Positions 33,803-42,986 of a DNA stretch of 64,000 bases are shown piece by piece. Position numbers and translations under genes: made by a program. The notes beneath the pieces were generated by a model. It saw nothing but the letters and a program-made list of their open reading frames with translations, was not told where the DNA came from and searched no databases. Numbering within the stretch: the stretch's first letter is position 1; each line of letters begins with the position of its first letter. The stretch spans positions 1-64,000 of the forward strand of contig JAPPNK010000029.1 in assembly GCA_028818695.1 (NCBI GenBank). The letters are read 5' to 3'. This stretch comes from Candidatus Poribacteria bacterium. GTDB lineage: Bacteria; Poribacteria; WGA-4E; GCA-2687025.

Positions 33803-34916
33803 GGCAGTTCCCGTTTCGCTGCGGTCGATCACTAAACGTTTCGGCGACATCGCAGCAGTCGACCGTTTGGACTTAGAGATACCGGAGGGGGAGCTGTTTT
33901 TTCTGCTCGGTCCGTCCGGTTGCGGCAAGACGACTCTTCTGCGCGCTGTCGCCGGATTTTACCACCCTGACGAGGGGGAAATCTACTTTGGGGAACGGCG
34001 CGTCACAGCGGAACCGCCGCATCGGCGCAACGCCGCAATGGTGTTTCAAAATTACGCCCTTTGGCCGCATATGAGCGTGTATCAAAACGTGGAGTACGGA
34101 CTGAATATACGGAAGGTTGCGGCGGACGATAAAAAGCGGCGCGTCGAAGAAGCGCTCGACATTGTTCAGATGCTTCCATACGCCAAGCGCAGCCCGAATC
34201 AGCTCTCCGGCGGTCAACAGCAGCGGATTGCTCTCGCGCGGGCGATCGTCATTGAGCCTGATGTGCTGCTGCTGGACGAGCCGCTTAGCAATCTGGACGC
34301 AAAACTGCGCGACGAGATGCGCCAGGAGATCAAGCGCATTCACAACGAGCTGCGTGTGACGGCGATCTATGTCACGCATGACCAGAAGGAGGCGCTGTCG
34401 CTTGCCGACCGCATCGCGCTCATGAGAGAGGGGCGTCTTGTGCAGGTCGGCTCACCGCGCGAGATTTACACAGAGCCGGCGAATGTTTTTGCGGCGCATT
34501 TTGTGGGCGAGACGAACTTCATTGAGGGGGTTGTGCAGGACAGATCGGAGCGCGGTTTGAAGGTAGAGACCGACATCGGGCAGGTGCGGACGGAGCGGAC
34601 AGGCGATTTTCAGCCTGGGGAGAGGGCGGTTCTGTCGCTTCGCCCTGAGTCGATCGTCACGGATGCGGTTGCGGACGGGGAGGCGAATCGTTTTGAGGCG
34701 GTTGTGAAGAGTTCGGCGTATTTGGGTCATGTCGCGGAGCTGCTGCTGGCGGGGCCGGGCGGGGCGGAGTTGCGCGCGGCGGTGTTCAACCCAGGCGCAG
34801 GCGTCTTTCGCCCTGGCAAGCAAACCAACGCCTCTTTCAGCCCAAAAGACGCCATTCCGCTTCGCCCTGACGAGAAAAAGGCGGCGGAAAATGAAGCGGA
34901 GAGCGGCAGTGAGTAG
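33801..34916 (+). CDS. Sugar-type ABC transporter ATPase (MalK/UgpC family)
   Basis: The 371-residue protein is a carbohydrate-uptake ATPase. It has Walker A GPSGCGKTT, Q-loop NYALWPHM, signature LSGGQQQR, Walker B VLLLDEPLSNLD and the switch His in THDQKEALSLAD. The C-terminal third is the regulatory TOBE/MalK-like beta domain. The open frame extends 12 codons upstream, but 33801 gives the family-typical amino end (VSLRSITKRFGDIAAVD) and has GGAG upstream. No permease or binding-protein gene is adjacent. The sugar permease pair at 45.7-49.8 kb lacks an ATPase, so this protein may be its motor, as MalK-type ATPases often serve several systems. The glutaredoxin-like gene overlaps its end. Confidence 0.93.
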   Translation: MAVPVSLRSITKRFGDIAAVDRLDLEIPEGELFFLLGPSGCGKTTLLRAVAGFYHPDEGEIYFGERRVTAEPPHRRNAAMVFQNYALWPHMSVYQNVEYGLNIRKVAADDKKRRVEEALDIVQMLPYAKRSPNQLSGGQQQRIALARAIVIEPDVLLLDEPLSNLDAKLRDEMRQEIKRIHNELRVTAIYVTHDQKEALSLADRIALMREGRLVQVGSPREIYTEPANVFAAHFVGETNFIEGVVQDRSERGLKVETDIGQVRTERTGDFQPGERAVLSLRPESIVTDAVADGEANRFEAVVKSSAYLGHVAELLLAGPGGAELRAAVFNPGAGVFRPGKQTNASFSPKDAIPLRPDEKKAAENEAESGSE

Positions 34917-35220
34917 CGGACAGAGCGCCTTAACCAAAAAAGAGAACGGAAAAGAAGCTCTGCTGCTGGAGATATACGGCAAGGAGGAATGCCCGCTGTG
35001 CGACAAGGCGGAGCGGGCGGTCAACGAAACGCTGCGGAAGCTGGACGGGATACCGATACGGCTGGTGAAGCATGACATTGAACGGGACGCGGCGCTCTTT
35101 GAGCGGTATCAGTGGCTCATTCCCGTTGTGCATCTGAACGGGGAGCAGGCGGCGCTGTACCGCGTCAACAAGCGCGCCCTGACGAAGCGGATACGGCGCG
35201 CATGGAAAAGCGTCCGCTGA
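34891..35220 (+). CDS. Glutaredoxin-like thioredoxin-fold protein
   Basis: This frame gives 109 residues from the ATG at 34891 or 103 from the GTG at 34909, which has GGAGAG at good spacing; both overlap the ATPase gene's end. The core is LLEIYGKEECPLCDKAERAV, with a CPLC redox motif on the first strand-helix, then LVKHDIERD and the cis-Pro region WLIPVVHLNGEQ. This matches the glutaredoxin-like DUF836 group, small cytosolic thiol-disulfide proteins of unknown partners. It is probably cotranscribed with the ATPase and the cyclase-family gene 31 bases downstream. Confidence 0.8.
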   Translation: MKRRAAVSSGQSALTKKENGKEALLLEIYGKEECPLCDKAERAVNETLRKLDGIPIRLVKHDIERDAALFERYQWLIPVVHLNGEQAALYRVNKRALTKRIRRAWKSVR

Positions 35221-35251
35221 AAAGGCGGAACGCGGCACGAAAGGAAATACA

Positions 35252-35920
35252 ATGGCTCAGTTTGAATACACGCGCATCGTGGATTTGTCCTATCCGGTGG
35301 ACGCGGACGCTCCGCGCGAGATGCCGATCGGTCCGCCGAAGTTGTACCATACGGCGACGATGCAAAAGGACGGCTATTTTGAGTCGCGGATCGATCTGTC
35401 GGGGCATTGTTCGACGCATATCGACACGCCGTCGTTGATGTACCGGGACGGTTACTCGGCTGAAGGGATCGACGTGGAGCGGCTGGCGGGAGAGGCGGCT
35501 CTTGTGGATGTGTCGGGCAGGGCGCTGGGGAGCGTCCTCGACACGGAAGCGTTTCAGGCGTGGGAGGACGCGGGGGGAGATCTCGGCGGGCGGCGCATCG
35601 CGTTTGTGAAGACCGGCATGGAGGCGCATTTTGGGGAGAAGGCGTATAACCATAACTGGATCGGCTTGAACGGAGACGGGGCGCAGTGGCTGGTGGACAG
35701 GGAGATTCAGCTGGTCGGGATCGATTCGTGCGCCATTGAGAGCGTTTGGGGTCCGCGGGACAACTTTCCCGCGCACCATACGTTTTTGCGCAACGGAATT
35801 CCGATTGTGGAGAATTTGCGCGGCTTGGACGCTCTGCCGGATCGCTTTTTTACGGTGGTTTCGCCGATGAAGTTGTCGAATTCGTCAGGATCTCCCGCAC
35901 GCGTTTTTGCGTTTTTGTGA
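35252..35920 (+). CDS. Cyclase-family (kynurenine formamidase-like) hydrolase
   Basis: The 222-residue protein belongs to the metal-dependent cyclase superfamily that includes bacterial kynurenine formamidase. The opening RIVDLSYPVDADAP is characteristic. The metal-binding motif HxGTHxDxP appears as SGHCSTHIDTP (near residue 50), with Ser in place of the usual Gly, the only oddity. Later GIDSCAIES and PAHHTFLRNGIPIVENL match the family's active-site strands. It likely hydrolyses an amide, imide or lactone in the cytoplasm. AAAGGAAAT precedes the ATG. It runs toward the end of the subtilase gene, 24 bases away. Confidence 0.87.
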   Translation: MAQFEYTRIVDLSYPVDADAPREMPIGPPKLYHTATMQKDGYFESRIDLSGHCSTHIDTPSLMYRDGYSAEGIDVERLAGEAALVDVSGRALGSVLDTEAFQAWEDAGGDLGGRRIAFVKTGMEAHFGEKAYNHNWIGLNGDGAQWLVDREIQLVGIDSCAIESVWGPRDNFPAHHTFLRNGIPIVENLRGLDALPDRFFTVVSPMKLSNSSGSPARVFAFL

Positions 35921-35944
35921 GGTTGCCGGAGCGGAATGGCGAAT

Positions 35945-38900
35945 CTAACGAACGACTGCCAGCTTTCCGAACCGCCGCTTTCCGTTCCATTCAACCGCAA
36001 AAATATAGACGCCGGGGGCGACAGGTTCCGAGCGCGCGTTCCGAAGGCTCCACTCCCAAAACGAAACGCCCGGCGCGGGAGAGCCGTCTGCCGCGCGTTG
36101 TCCGTCTGCGCCGTAGATGGAAACCTGCGCGCCCGGCGGCAGTCTGTCAAAACGAACGCGCGCCGGCCCGCGCGAAACCGACGCTGGATTCGGATAAACG
36201 CGCGCGCGGCTCAAATCGGAATAGACAAGCGGCTCCGGCGGAGCGTAATGAAACGAAACGGAAGAACGGGACGAGTCTAACGGCATCCCCGCCTGACTGC
36301 GCGACAGACGCGGCGTTGACGCGCGAACCGTATAATCGCCCGCTTCCAACGGCCTGTCGAGCGTCAAGATGAGGCGGCGGGAGCCGAACGAGCTCAACGC
36401 GGAGCGCGCCTCCCATAAAACTCCCTCCTGCGACGAAACGGCGTAGCGGCCGCCTCCGCCCATCGGCTCCGTAAACAGCAGGCGCAAGCGGTCGGCGGCG
36501 ACCGCCTCTGCCGATTCCAGCCCCGGCTGCCGCGACACGACTGCCGCCGCCCTGTTTGAACGCGAAAAGCCGGACACTGCCTGATACACATAGGTCGACC
36601 CGACCGAGACGCCGCCGTCCAGATACTCGCCGCCGGCGACGCCCGACGCGATGCGCCGCATCGCCCCGCCGTTGTCCGCCCTGAAGATGTCCGCTTTGTC
36701 GTTCGGTTCCGGTTGAATCCATGTCAAGCGCGCCGTCTGTTCATCGATCGGCTCCGCTTTGAGAAAAAACGGCGCGTCGGCGCGCATCGGGTCTGGCTCC
36801 GGCAGCGTCATGCGCAGCCCTGCGCTTGTGTCAAAAACAAGCGTCGACTCCGCGCCGAAATCTTCCAAAAACACGGGAGACGCGCCCAGCCGAATCGGCG
36901 ACGACCAGACCAGCGCGCCCTCTTTTAAGACATACGCCCATCCGCCCGCCGCAACCGCCACCTCTCCCGACGGCGACGCCGTCAAACGGGATTCGGTCCT
37001 GTTGCCCGCCGCCCAGAGCGGTTCAAACGACTCATCCTGCGCAAAAGCGCCGTTCCGCCAGCGGTATAAAACGACCGCGGCGAGCGGTCCCATCCGTTCA
37101 TCCTCGCCCAGGATGACCGCCCCGTCCTGCCCCGCTGTCGCCGCCGCCCAAACGCGCGTGAACGGAAGCCGCTGCGTCTGCGCCTGGCGCAGCTGTCCGC
37201 CTTCATACTCAAAACTGACAAGATCGCCGTCCAGATCGGCGACCGTCAAGCGGGGCGCGCCGTCCGCCTCCAGCGCGATAAGCCCGCGCGCGATCCAGTT
37301 CTCCCCCTCCGTCTCAATGCGAAGAATCGATGTGAACGCAAAATCGTTCCCCGCCGGCGCCGCGACCGCAATCTCCGATGAGCCGCGCCTTGCGGCGATC
37401 TCCGGGCGTCCGTCCCCGTCCAGGTCCACATAACGCGCCCCGTAGACGTTGTCTCCAACCTCGCGCCGGACGGACGGAAACGCCCCCTTCTCCGCCGCTT
37501 CATACGCAACGAGCGCGCCTTCCTCCAAACCGACGACCTCCAAAAGCCCGTCCCCGTCCGCGTCGCCGATGTCCAACGGCGTGAACGCGGTTGGAAATTG
37601 ATGCGCAGAACGCAAGCCGAGTATCTCGTTCAGCTCATAAATCTGCGTCATCCGAAGGCCGCCGGGGGCGCCGCCGACAATCTCCGGGACGCCGTTGCCG
37701 TTGAAGTCGACGACGCGGCGCGCGATGTCGAGCGACGGAAGCCGTCTTGTGAATCGATCCGTTCTGCTGTACGGATTTGGAACATGCGGCGACAGGTTTG
37801 CCGCGCCCGACCGTTTCAGCTCCAGACCTGCCAGGTTGCGGGCGCGGAACGTGTAAGAAACGGTTCCCTCCGCCTCCACCGACGAAAGAAGCTGACGGGT
37901 TGGAGCCGCGTTTCGCAGCGCCGGCCCCCCTTCAAATGCATACTCAATGAACGACTCGTCGTCCAGAACGCACCAAGCGATGCGCCTCAACAGCCCGCCC
38001 GACAGCGCCGACGCAAAGAGCGGCTCTTCCGCCCCGTCCCTGATAAAAGGAGAACTTTGCAGGCGCGGCGGCGTCCTATCGACAACAATGAGGCGGTGGT
38101 CGCGCGCGGTTCGCCCCTCTGCGTCCATAGCCTCTAGACGCAGCAGATACTCGCCTTCCGGCAGGTTGGAGGTTGACCAGAGATGCTCAACGCGCCTGTC
38201 TCCGCCCCGTTTTTCGATCAGCTGTTCAAAAACTTCAGGCGCTCGTCCGCTTCCATACAGAAGGCGCCAGCCTGCGTATCTCGGTCCGCCCGTCCATCCT
38301 GTCACGCGCAGCGACTCGGCGGCTCCGGGCGGCGTACGCGGGTCGATCTCGGCGACAAGCGACTCGCTGGCAAGCAGCGCCTGATACACATTCAGCTTTC
38401 GGACGCCTAGAAGCGCCCGCTCCTCAACGAGCGCGTCCGCGGACGCTTTCAAAATCGACGCGATTTCGGCGGCGCGCAGCGCGGGGCGCTTCGCCTTCAT
38501 CAACGCCGCCGCGCCGGACACATGCGCCGCCGACATGGAGGTGCCGCTCAAACGGCGCAGCCCCTCGTTCAGATGCAGGCTAACAATGTTGGAGCCGGGA
38601 GCCGCCAGATCCGCCGCCGCATAGCCGCTTGTGAACGACGCGGCGGAGCCTTCAATGTCCGAAGCGGCGACCGCAAATGTTTCAGGAAATGCGGCGGGGT
38701 AACGTATGCCTAAATCGCCCCTGTTTCCGACAGCGGCGGACATGAAAACATCCAGCGAATGCGCGTAACGTATCGCGTCCAGCAGCACAAATGAGCTGCC
38801 TTCGCTTCCCCAGCTCATATTGATGATGTCCGCGCCGTTCTCGGCGGCATAGACGATCGCCTCAGCCGAATCGTCCGACTGCAGGCCGACGCCGGAAACC

Positions 38901-39724
38901 GCCCCGGCAAAACCCGACCGCAGCGCCATCAACTTACAGCGCCATGCGACGCCGGCAATGTGCTTCCCGTTGTCCGGACGCGCGAGAACGATCCCCGACA
39001 CATGCGTACCATGCCCCGTCTCGTCCTGCGGCTCCGGGTCGGGGTTTTGAAAATCGCCCCTTGCCAAGACCGTCGGCGCGTGCGTGAAATCCCACCCGAC
39101 GATGTCGTCCACATACCCGTTTCTGTCGTCGTCCAGCCCGTTTCCATCGATCTCATCGGCGTTTGTCCAAAACTGCCCCTGAAGATCGGGATGCTTCAAA
39201 TCCGAGCCTGAATCGATGACGGCGACGACAACGGAACTCTCCCCCTTCTCAACGCTCCACGCCCTTGGCATCTGTATGTCGCGCAGGTTCCACAGGTTTT
39301 CCCACTCCGGGTCGTTCGGGATCGTCTCATCCTCGCAGGGCCGCAGTATCCAGTTCGGTTCCACCCAGACCGTCCATGTCTGCCTTTCATAATACTGCCG
39401 CGCTTGGTCAAGATCAACGCTCTTTTTTGTCGGTTTAAATCGGAGCCGCCAGGTGCGCTCAAGCCGTTTTCGAAGCGAGGCGCTGCGCCGCGGAAGATTT
39501 CTGCTTTTATTTGAATTGAAAGGCAACAGCCGCTCCGCCGACTCGATCGTCCATCCAGGCGGCGAGTGCGAAGCGGGGTTGCGGTCGTCCGCCGTCTGTA
39601 TCAGAAGCTCCCAAGGCGCCGACTCTTGGAGCGAAACGGAGGCGGCGTATGCGGACGCCGTTAAAAAAAACGCCAACAGAGCCGCCGCGCAGCTTTTCAC
39701 CACCAGCCGATCAGCTTCCACCAT
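35945..39724 (-). CDS. Subtilisin-like serine protease with VCBS/FG-GAP repeats and sorting domain
   Basis: The 1,259-residue secreted protease has a signal peptide (VVKSCAAALLAFFLTASAYA), a propeptide-like segment, then the S8 catalytic domain. The triad is Asp near residue 170 (VVVAVIDSGSD), His near 237 (GHGTHVSGIV) and Ser near 393 (SGTSMSAAHVSG). After it come about 300 residues of Ig-like sequence, then four FG-GAP/VCBS-like repeats (VVDFNGNGVPEIVG, IGDADGDGLLEVVG, YVDLDGDGRPEIAA) between about 680 and 850, and a C-terminal sorting domain beginning RVYPNPASVS and ending FGKLAVVR. The start is set at 39724 by TTGGAGG four bases before the ATG. It overlaps the SLC13 gene's end by 28 bases. 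Confidence 0.92.
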   Translation of the reverse strand: MVEADRLVVKSCAAALLAFFLTASAYAASVSLQESAPWELLIQTADDRNPASHSPPGWTIESAERLLPFNSNKSRNLPRRSASLRKRLERTWRLRFKPTKKSVDLDQARQYYERQTWTVWVEPNWILRPCEDETIPNDPEWENLWNLRDIQMPRAWSVEKGESSVVVAVIDSGSDLKHPDLQGQFWTNADEIDGNGLDDDRNGYVDDIVGWDFTHAPTVLARGDFQNPDPEPQDETGHGTHVSGIVLARPDNGKHIAGVAWRCKLMALRSGFAGAVSGVGLQSDDSAEAIVYAAENGADIINMSWGSEGSSFVLLDAIRYAHSLDVFMSAAVGNRGDLGIRYPAAFPETFAVAASDIEGSAASFTSGYAAADLAAPGSNIVSLHLNEGLRRLSGTSMSAAHVSGAAALMKAKRPALRAAEIASILKASADALVEERALLGVRKLNVYQALLASESLVAEIDPRTPPGAAESLRVTGWTGGPRYAGWRLLYGSGRAPEVFEQLIEKRGGDRRVEHLWSTSNLPEGEYLLRLEAMDAEGRTARDHRLIVVDRTPPRLQSSPFIRDGAEEPLFASALSGGLLRRIAWCVLDDESFIEYAFEGGPALRNAAPTRQLLSSVEAEGTVSYTFRARNLAGLELKRSGAANLSPHVPNPYSRTDRFTRRLPSLDIARRVVDFNGNGVPEIVGGAPGGLRMTQIYELNEILGLRSAHQFPTAFTPLDIGDADGDGLLEVVGLEEGALVAYEAAEKGAFPSVRREVGDNVYGARYVDLDGDGRPEIAARRGSSEIAVAAPAGNDFAFTSILRIETEGENWIARGLIALEADGAPRLTVADLDGDLVSFEYEGGQLRQAQTQRLPFTRVWAAATAGQDGAVILGEDERMGPLAAVVLYRWRNGAFAQDESFEPLWAAGNRTESRLTASPSGEVAVAAGGWAYVLKEGALVWSSPIRLGASPVFLEDFGAESTLVFDTSAGLRMTLPEPDPMRADAPFFLKAEPIDEQTARLTWIQPEPNDKADIFRADNGGAMRRIASGVAGGEYLDGGVSVGSTYVYQAVSGFSRSNRAAAVVSRQPGLESAEAVAADRLRLLFTEPMGGGGRYAVSSQEGVLWEARSALSSFGSRRLILTLDRPLEAGDYTVRASTPRLSRSQAGMPLDSSRSSVSFHYAPPEPLVYSDLSRARVYPNPASVSRGPARVRFDRLPPGAQVSIYGADGQRAADGSPAPGVSFWEWSLRNARSEPVAPGVYIFAVEWNGKRRFGKLAVVR

Positions 39725-41127
39725 AAACCTCCAACGCCGAGCCAGACCGCCATATGCATGAGCGAGACGGCGAAGCCTGTTTTGAACCAGCGTGGAGCCG
39801 GCACATATCTGAAGCTGAAATAGATCACGAACGGGCCGGTGGAGTAGTTGGTCAGGCAGCCGCACAGGTTAGAGAAGTAGGCGATGAGCGCGACGGACGC
39901 CATCGCAGGGGCGCCGGCGCCTGCCGCCGCCGAAAGGAAAACGCCCGCCAGCGCCATGATATGCCCCGTCAACATCGAGAAGCCGTACATCGAGTAAAAA
40001 TAGACGACCGCCAAGACGACAATCGCCGCCGTTGCGCCGAAACCGGACGCCCATCCGCCGACCTGATCGCCGAACCAGCTCGCGACGCCTTTTTCGCGCA
40101 GCAGGGTCGCCATCGACAGCAGCCCGCCGAGCCATACCACCGCGTCCCATGCCGAGCTGTTCTTGATGACGGCGCTCCAATCTTCAAAGCCCGTCAACAG
40201 AAGCGCCGCGACGCCGAGCCATGCGACCTCCGTTGAACCCAGCCCATGCAGGTATTTATGCGTCGCCCATAGAAAAATCATTCCCGCGAAAATGACGCCG
40301 ATTCCGATCTCCCGCCGCGACCAGGGACCCATCTCTTCCAGCTGGAGGCGGGCGGCTTTTTGGGCGGGGCGCGTGTCCTCAACCGTCGGCTTTGTGAGCC
40401 AGCGTATGAACCATGGCAAAATCCCAAGCCCGAACAGACCTGGCATCAACGCCCCCCATGCCCATGTCGCCCATGTGAATTCGACGTTCAAAACATCCTT
40501 TGCCGCGTCTTGAACGAGAGGGTTCGCCGCCATGCCGGTTAGAAACATCGCGGCGGCGATCAGGTTTGCGTGGGCGCCGAGCTGGATCAGATACTGCCCC
40601 GCCCGCTCCGAATTTTTGTCAGGATGCGAGTCCAGCGCCTCCGCGAGAGAGCGCACAATCGGCGACAGGACGCCGCCGCCCCGCGCCGTGTTGGAGGGTA
40701 TCGCCGGACCGAGAATCAGTTCCGCGCCGCAGACCGCATACCCAAGTCCGATCATGGAGCCGCCCCACTTGTCGACGAGCGTCAGCGCGATGCGTTTGCC
40801 TAAGCCCGATGTGACGACCGCGTTCGCAAACAGAAACGCCGCCGCGACGAGCCAGACGACCGAGTCGCCGTACCCGGCGAGCGCTTCCTTTTTGTCTACC
40901 GTTTGCGTCGTCATCAGCGCGGCGAGGCCGAAAACGACCGCCGCTCCCATCGGAAACGGGCGCAGTATGAGCGCCGCGATGACGCCCGCGAAGACGCCGA
41001 GTATGCGCCACGCCTGCGTTTCAAGCCCCATCGGCGTCGGCATGAACCAGATCAAAAGCGTCAACAAGACGCAAGCCGCCAGCCCCGCCCATCGTCTCGA
41101 TTGTTCGTTCACAGCCTCTCCCGCCAT
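39697..41127 (-). CDS. SLC13/DASS-family anion transporter
   Basis: The 476-residue membrane protein has about 12 hydrophobic segments. The first half contains AVVFGLAALMTTQTVDKKEALAGYGDSVVWL and LILGPAIPSNTARGGGVLSP when split into their parts; the SNT motif in the latter and its second copy near LCGCLTNYSTG are the substrate and sodium sites of the divalent anion:sodium symporters. Overall it resembles plastid and bacterial DiT1/2-oxoglutarate-malate translocators, so it probably carries dicarboxylates. The start at 41127 has AGAGG just upstream; the longer frame has no similarity. The subtilase gene begins inside its last codons on the same strand. Confidence 0.9.
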   Translation of the reverse strand: MAGEAVNEQSRRWAGLAACVLLTLLIWFMPTPMGLETQAWRILGVFAGVIAALILRPFPMGAAVVFGLAALMTTQTVDKKEALAGYGDSVVWLVAAAFLFANAVVTSGLGKRIALTLVDKWGGSMIGLGYAVCGAELILGPAIPSNTARGGGVLSPIVRSLAEALDSHPDKNSERAGQYLIQLGAHANLIAAAMFLTGMAANPLVQDAAKDVLNVEFTWATWAWGALMPGLFGLGILPWFIRWLTKPTVEDTRPAQKAARLQLEEMGPWSRREIGIGVIFAGMIFLWATHKYLHGLGSTEVAWLGVAALLLTGFEDWSAVIKNSSAWDAVVWLGGLLSMATLLREKGVASWFGDQVGGWASGFGATAAIVVLAVVYFYSMYGFSMLTGHIMALAGVFLSAAAGAGAPAMASVALIAYFSNLCGCLTNYSTGPFVIYFSFRYVPAPRWFKTGFAVSLMHMAVWLGVGGLWWKLIGWW

Positions 41128-41144
41128 CGCCTCTGTTGAGGGAG

Positions 41145-41173
41145 AGTATCGCACACTTCCGCGCGCTTGACAA
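41145..41173 (-). promoter_or_regulatory. Promoter for the SLC13-subtilase unit
   Basis: On the minus strand TTGTCA (41173-41168), 17 bases, GATACT (41150-41145). Its -35 box lies on the same bases as that of the divergent promoter at 41167-41195. Confidence 0.45.
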
Positions 41174-41195
41174 ACAACCTGGCGAGCCGCATAAT
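41167..41195 (+). promoter_or_regulatory. Strong sigma-70 promoter for the XRE-ImmA gene
   Basis: TTGACA (41167-41172), 17 bases, CATAAT (41190-41195): 11 of 12 consensus positions. It leaves a leader of about 85 bases before the gene at 41288. Confidence 0.65.
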
Positions 41196-41287
41196 GAACA
41201 TACCAATCGCGGATCATGGACGCCAAGCAGCAGCGGATGGTTTTTAATTTGCGGGAGAATTAAGATGCCGATAAGGGCGTCGGGCAA

Positions 41288-42493
41288 ATGAACAACCCTA
41301 GACGATTTCCGCCTGTTCCATTCAATCCGGAGGTGTTGCGTTGGGCGCGCGAAAGCCTAAACCTCTCGTTGGAGGAAGTGGCGCGGCGCATGAAAAAGAC
41401 TGCCAACGATGTCGAGGCTTGGGAACGCGGGGAGGCGTCCCCTACATATGTTCAACTTGAGAAGTTGGCGTATAAAATTTACAAGCGTCCGCTCGCGCTC
41501 TTTTTCTTTCCTGAGGTACCAGATGAGGAGCCGATTCAGCAGTCGTTCAGAACCTTGCCGGAGGCGGAGCTGAAGCGTCTGTCGCCAAGAATGATTGAAC
41601 TCATGCGGAAGGCGAAAACGCTGCAGATGAATCTTTCGGAGCTCTACAAAGGGAGGAATCCGTCCGCGCGTCCTATTTGGCGGAGTCTTCGTTTCGGGCG
41701 TTCAGACAATCCAGACGACAGGGCAAAAGCGGCGCGAAACGATCTTGGAATTGATCTCTCCGAGCAGCAGAGCTGGATGGATAACGACATTGCGCTCAAG
41801 CGCTGGAGACGGTCGCTAGAAGAGCGCGGCGTCTTCGTATTCAAAGATTCGTTCAGATCTCCTGGCAGGAAGTTGGGGGAAGACGCTGAAAGCGGCGAGA
41901 GCGTTTTTTCGGGCTTCTGCCTGCACGACGATGAGTTTCCGGTCATCTACGTCAACAACAACGATGCCAAAACGCGGCAGATATTCACGCTCTTTCATGA
42001 GCTGGCGCATCTGTTGATGGGCGTCAACGGGGTACTTCCCGACTACGGCAACAAGATCGCCTATTCAAACAACGCCGAATGGATTGAGCCGTTGTGCAAC
42101 CGCTTTGCCGCTGAGTTTCTTGTCCCGGCGCAAGACTTTAAAGCGCGCTCCGAGGGGCATGCTGTCAATAAAGACAAGGTAGAGAAATGGGCTGCGTTAT
42201 ACAGCGTCAGCCGCGAGACGATCCTGCGCCGCTTACTTGATTGGGGTCGCGTAAGCCCGCAAGATTACGCTCAACAATCGCGGATATGGATAAATCAAAA
42301 GAAAAAAAGCGGGAAAGGCGGCTCATATTATAACAATATCATTGCATATCTAGGAGAGCGGTATATTGAGACCGTTTTCGATCGGTATGATGACGGGGCT
42401 ATTTCTATGGAAGAAACCGCAGATTATTTGAATCTGAAGGCGTCCCAAATTGTTGCATTAGAAGAAAAGATAGCGGACAGAAGCAGAGGCTAG
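41288..42493 (+). CDS. XRE-family HTH fused to ImmA/IrrE-like metallopeptidase
   Basis: The 401-residue protein has an N-terminal helix-turn-helix (residues 15-62, LSLEEVARRMKKTANDVEAW) followed by an IrrE/ImmA zinc peptidase: the HELAH motif sits at residues 237-241, and a downstream Glu in NRFAAEFLVP (about 275) completes the site. Such proteins act as regulators whose peptidase domain cleaves a repressor, or as antitoxins. It lies 2 bases before a PIN-like DUF4411 gene with a TTG start, an arrangement typical of a toxin-antitoxin type module. The C-terminal 60 residues (YNNIIAYLGERYIETV...) form a small helical extra domain with a second HTH-like look. Strong promoter upstream; composition is more AT-rich than the flanks. 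Confidence 0.88.
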   Translation: MNNPRRFPPVPFNPEVLRWARESLNLSLEEVARRMKKTANDVEAWERGEASPTYVQLEKLAYKIYKRPLALFFFPEVPDEEPIQQSFRTLPEAELKRLSPRMIELMRKAKTLQMNLSELYKGRNPSARPIWRSLRFGRSDNPDDRAKAARNDLGIDLSEQQSWMDNDIALKRWRRSLEERGVFVFKDSFRSPGRKLGEDAESGESVFSGFCLHDDEFPVIYVNNNDAKTRQIFTLFHELAHLLMGVNGVLPDYGNKIAYSNNAEWIEPLCNRFAAEFLVPAQDFKARSEGHAVNKDKVEKWAALYSVSRETILRRLLDWGRVSPQDYAQQSRIWINQKKKSGKGGSYYNNIIAYLGERYIETVFDRYDDGAISMEETADYLNLKASQIVALEEKIADRSRG

Positions 42494-42495
42494 AC

Positions 42496-42984
42496 TTGAC
42501 CGTTTATGTTTTTGATACCGGCCTGTTCATTACCTTCTTCAGTTACTATTATCCAAACATATTCCCTTCTCTCTGGGAACGCTTTAATGAAACGTTAGCG
42601 AGAGGCCGCATAACCTCGACGCGCGAGGTGTTCAACGAGCTGGGAAGACATGGCGATTCCGATATGGACTGGTGTCGAGAGCATAAGGAACTATTTCCAA
42701 CGCCAACCGTTAGCGAGGGCGCATTCGTCAGTGAAATTTTCAAAGTTTCGCGTTTTAAGGAGATGGTGACCAAAAAGAATGTCATTGACGGCAGACCAAT
42801 CGCAGATCCATTCGTCATTGCGCGGGCAAAACATCTCTCTGACAGAGGAATATCTTCTTGCGTCGTTACAACTGAAAAGAAAAGGACGCCGACCGGGTCT
42901 AAAATTCCGAATGTATGCGAACATTTCGGTATAGACTGCGTAAACCCAGAAGGCTTTATGGAGCGCGAAAACTGGCGTTTCTGA
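42496..42984 (+). CDS. DUF4411 family PIN-like protein, probable toxin
   Basis: The 162-residue protein starts at TTG, 2 bases after the XRE-ImmA stop. It begins VYVFDTGLFITFF, in which the first Asp of a PIN nuclease fold is placed at residue 6-7; further acidic residues lie in STREVFNELGRHGD and IADPFVIARAK, and a strand VVTTEKK follows, as in DUF4411 proteins. These are predicted metal-dependent RNases and commonly accompany XRE/ImmA partners. Activity is inferred from fold motifs only. It is convergent with the Rieske gene, with only 2 bases between the stops. Confidence 0.8.
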   Translation: MTVYVFDTGLFITFFSYYYPNIFPSLWERFNETLARGRITSTREVFNELGRHGDSDMDWCREHKELFPTPTVSEGAFVSEIFKVSRFKEMVTKKNVIDGRPIADPFVIARAKHLSDRGISSCVVTTEKKRTPTGSKIPNVCEHFGIDCVNPEGFMERENWRF

Positions 42985-42986
42985 GG

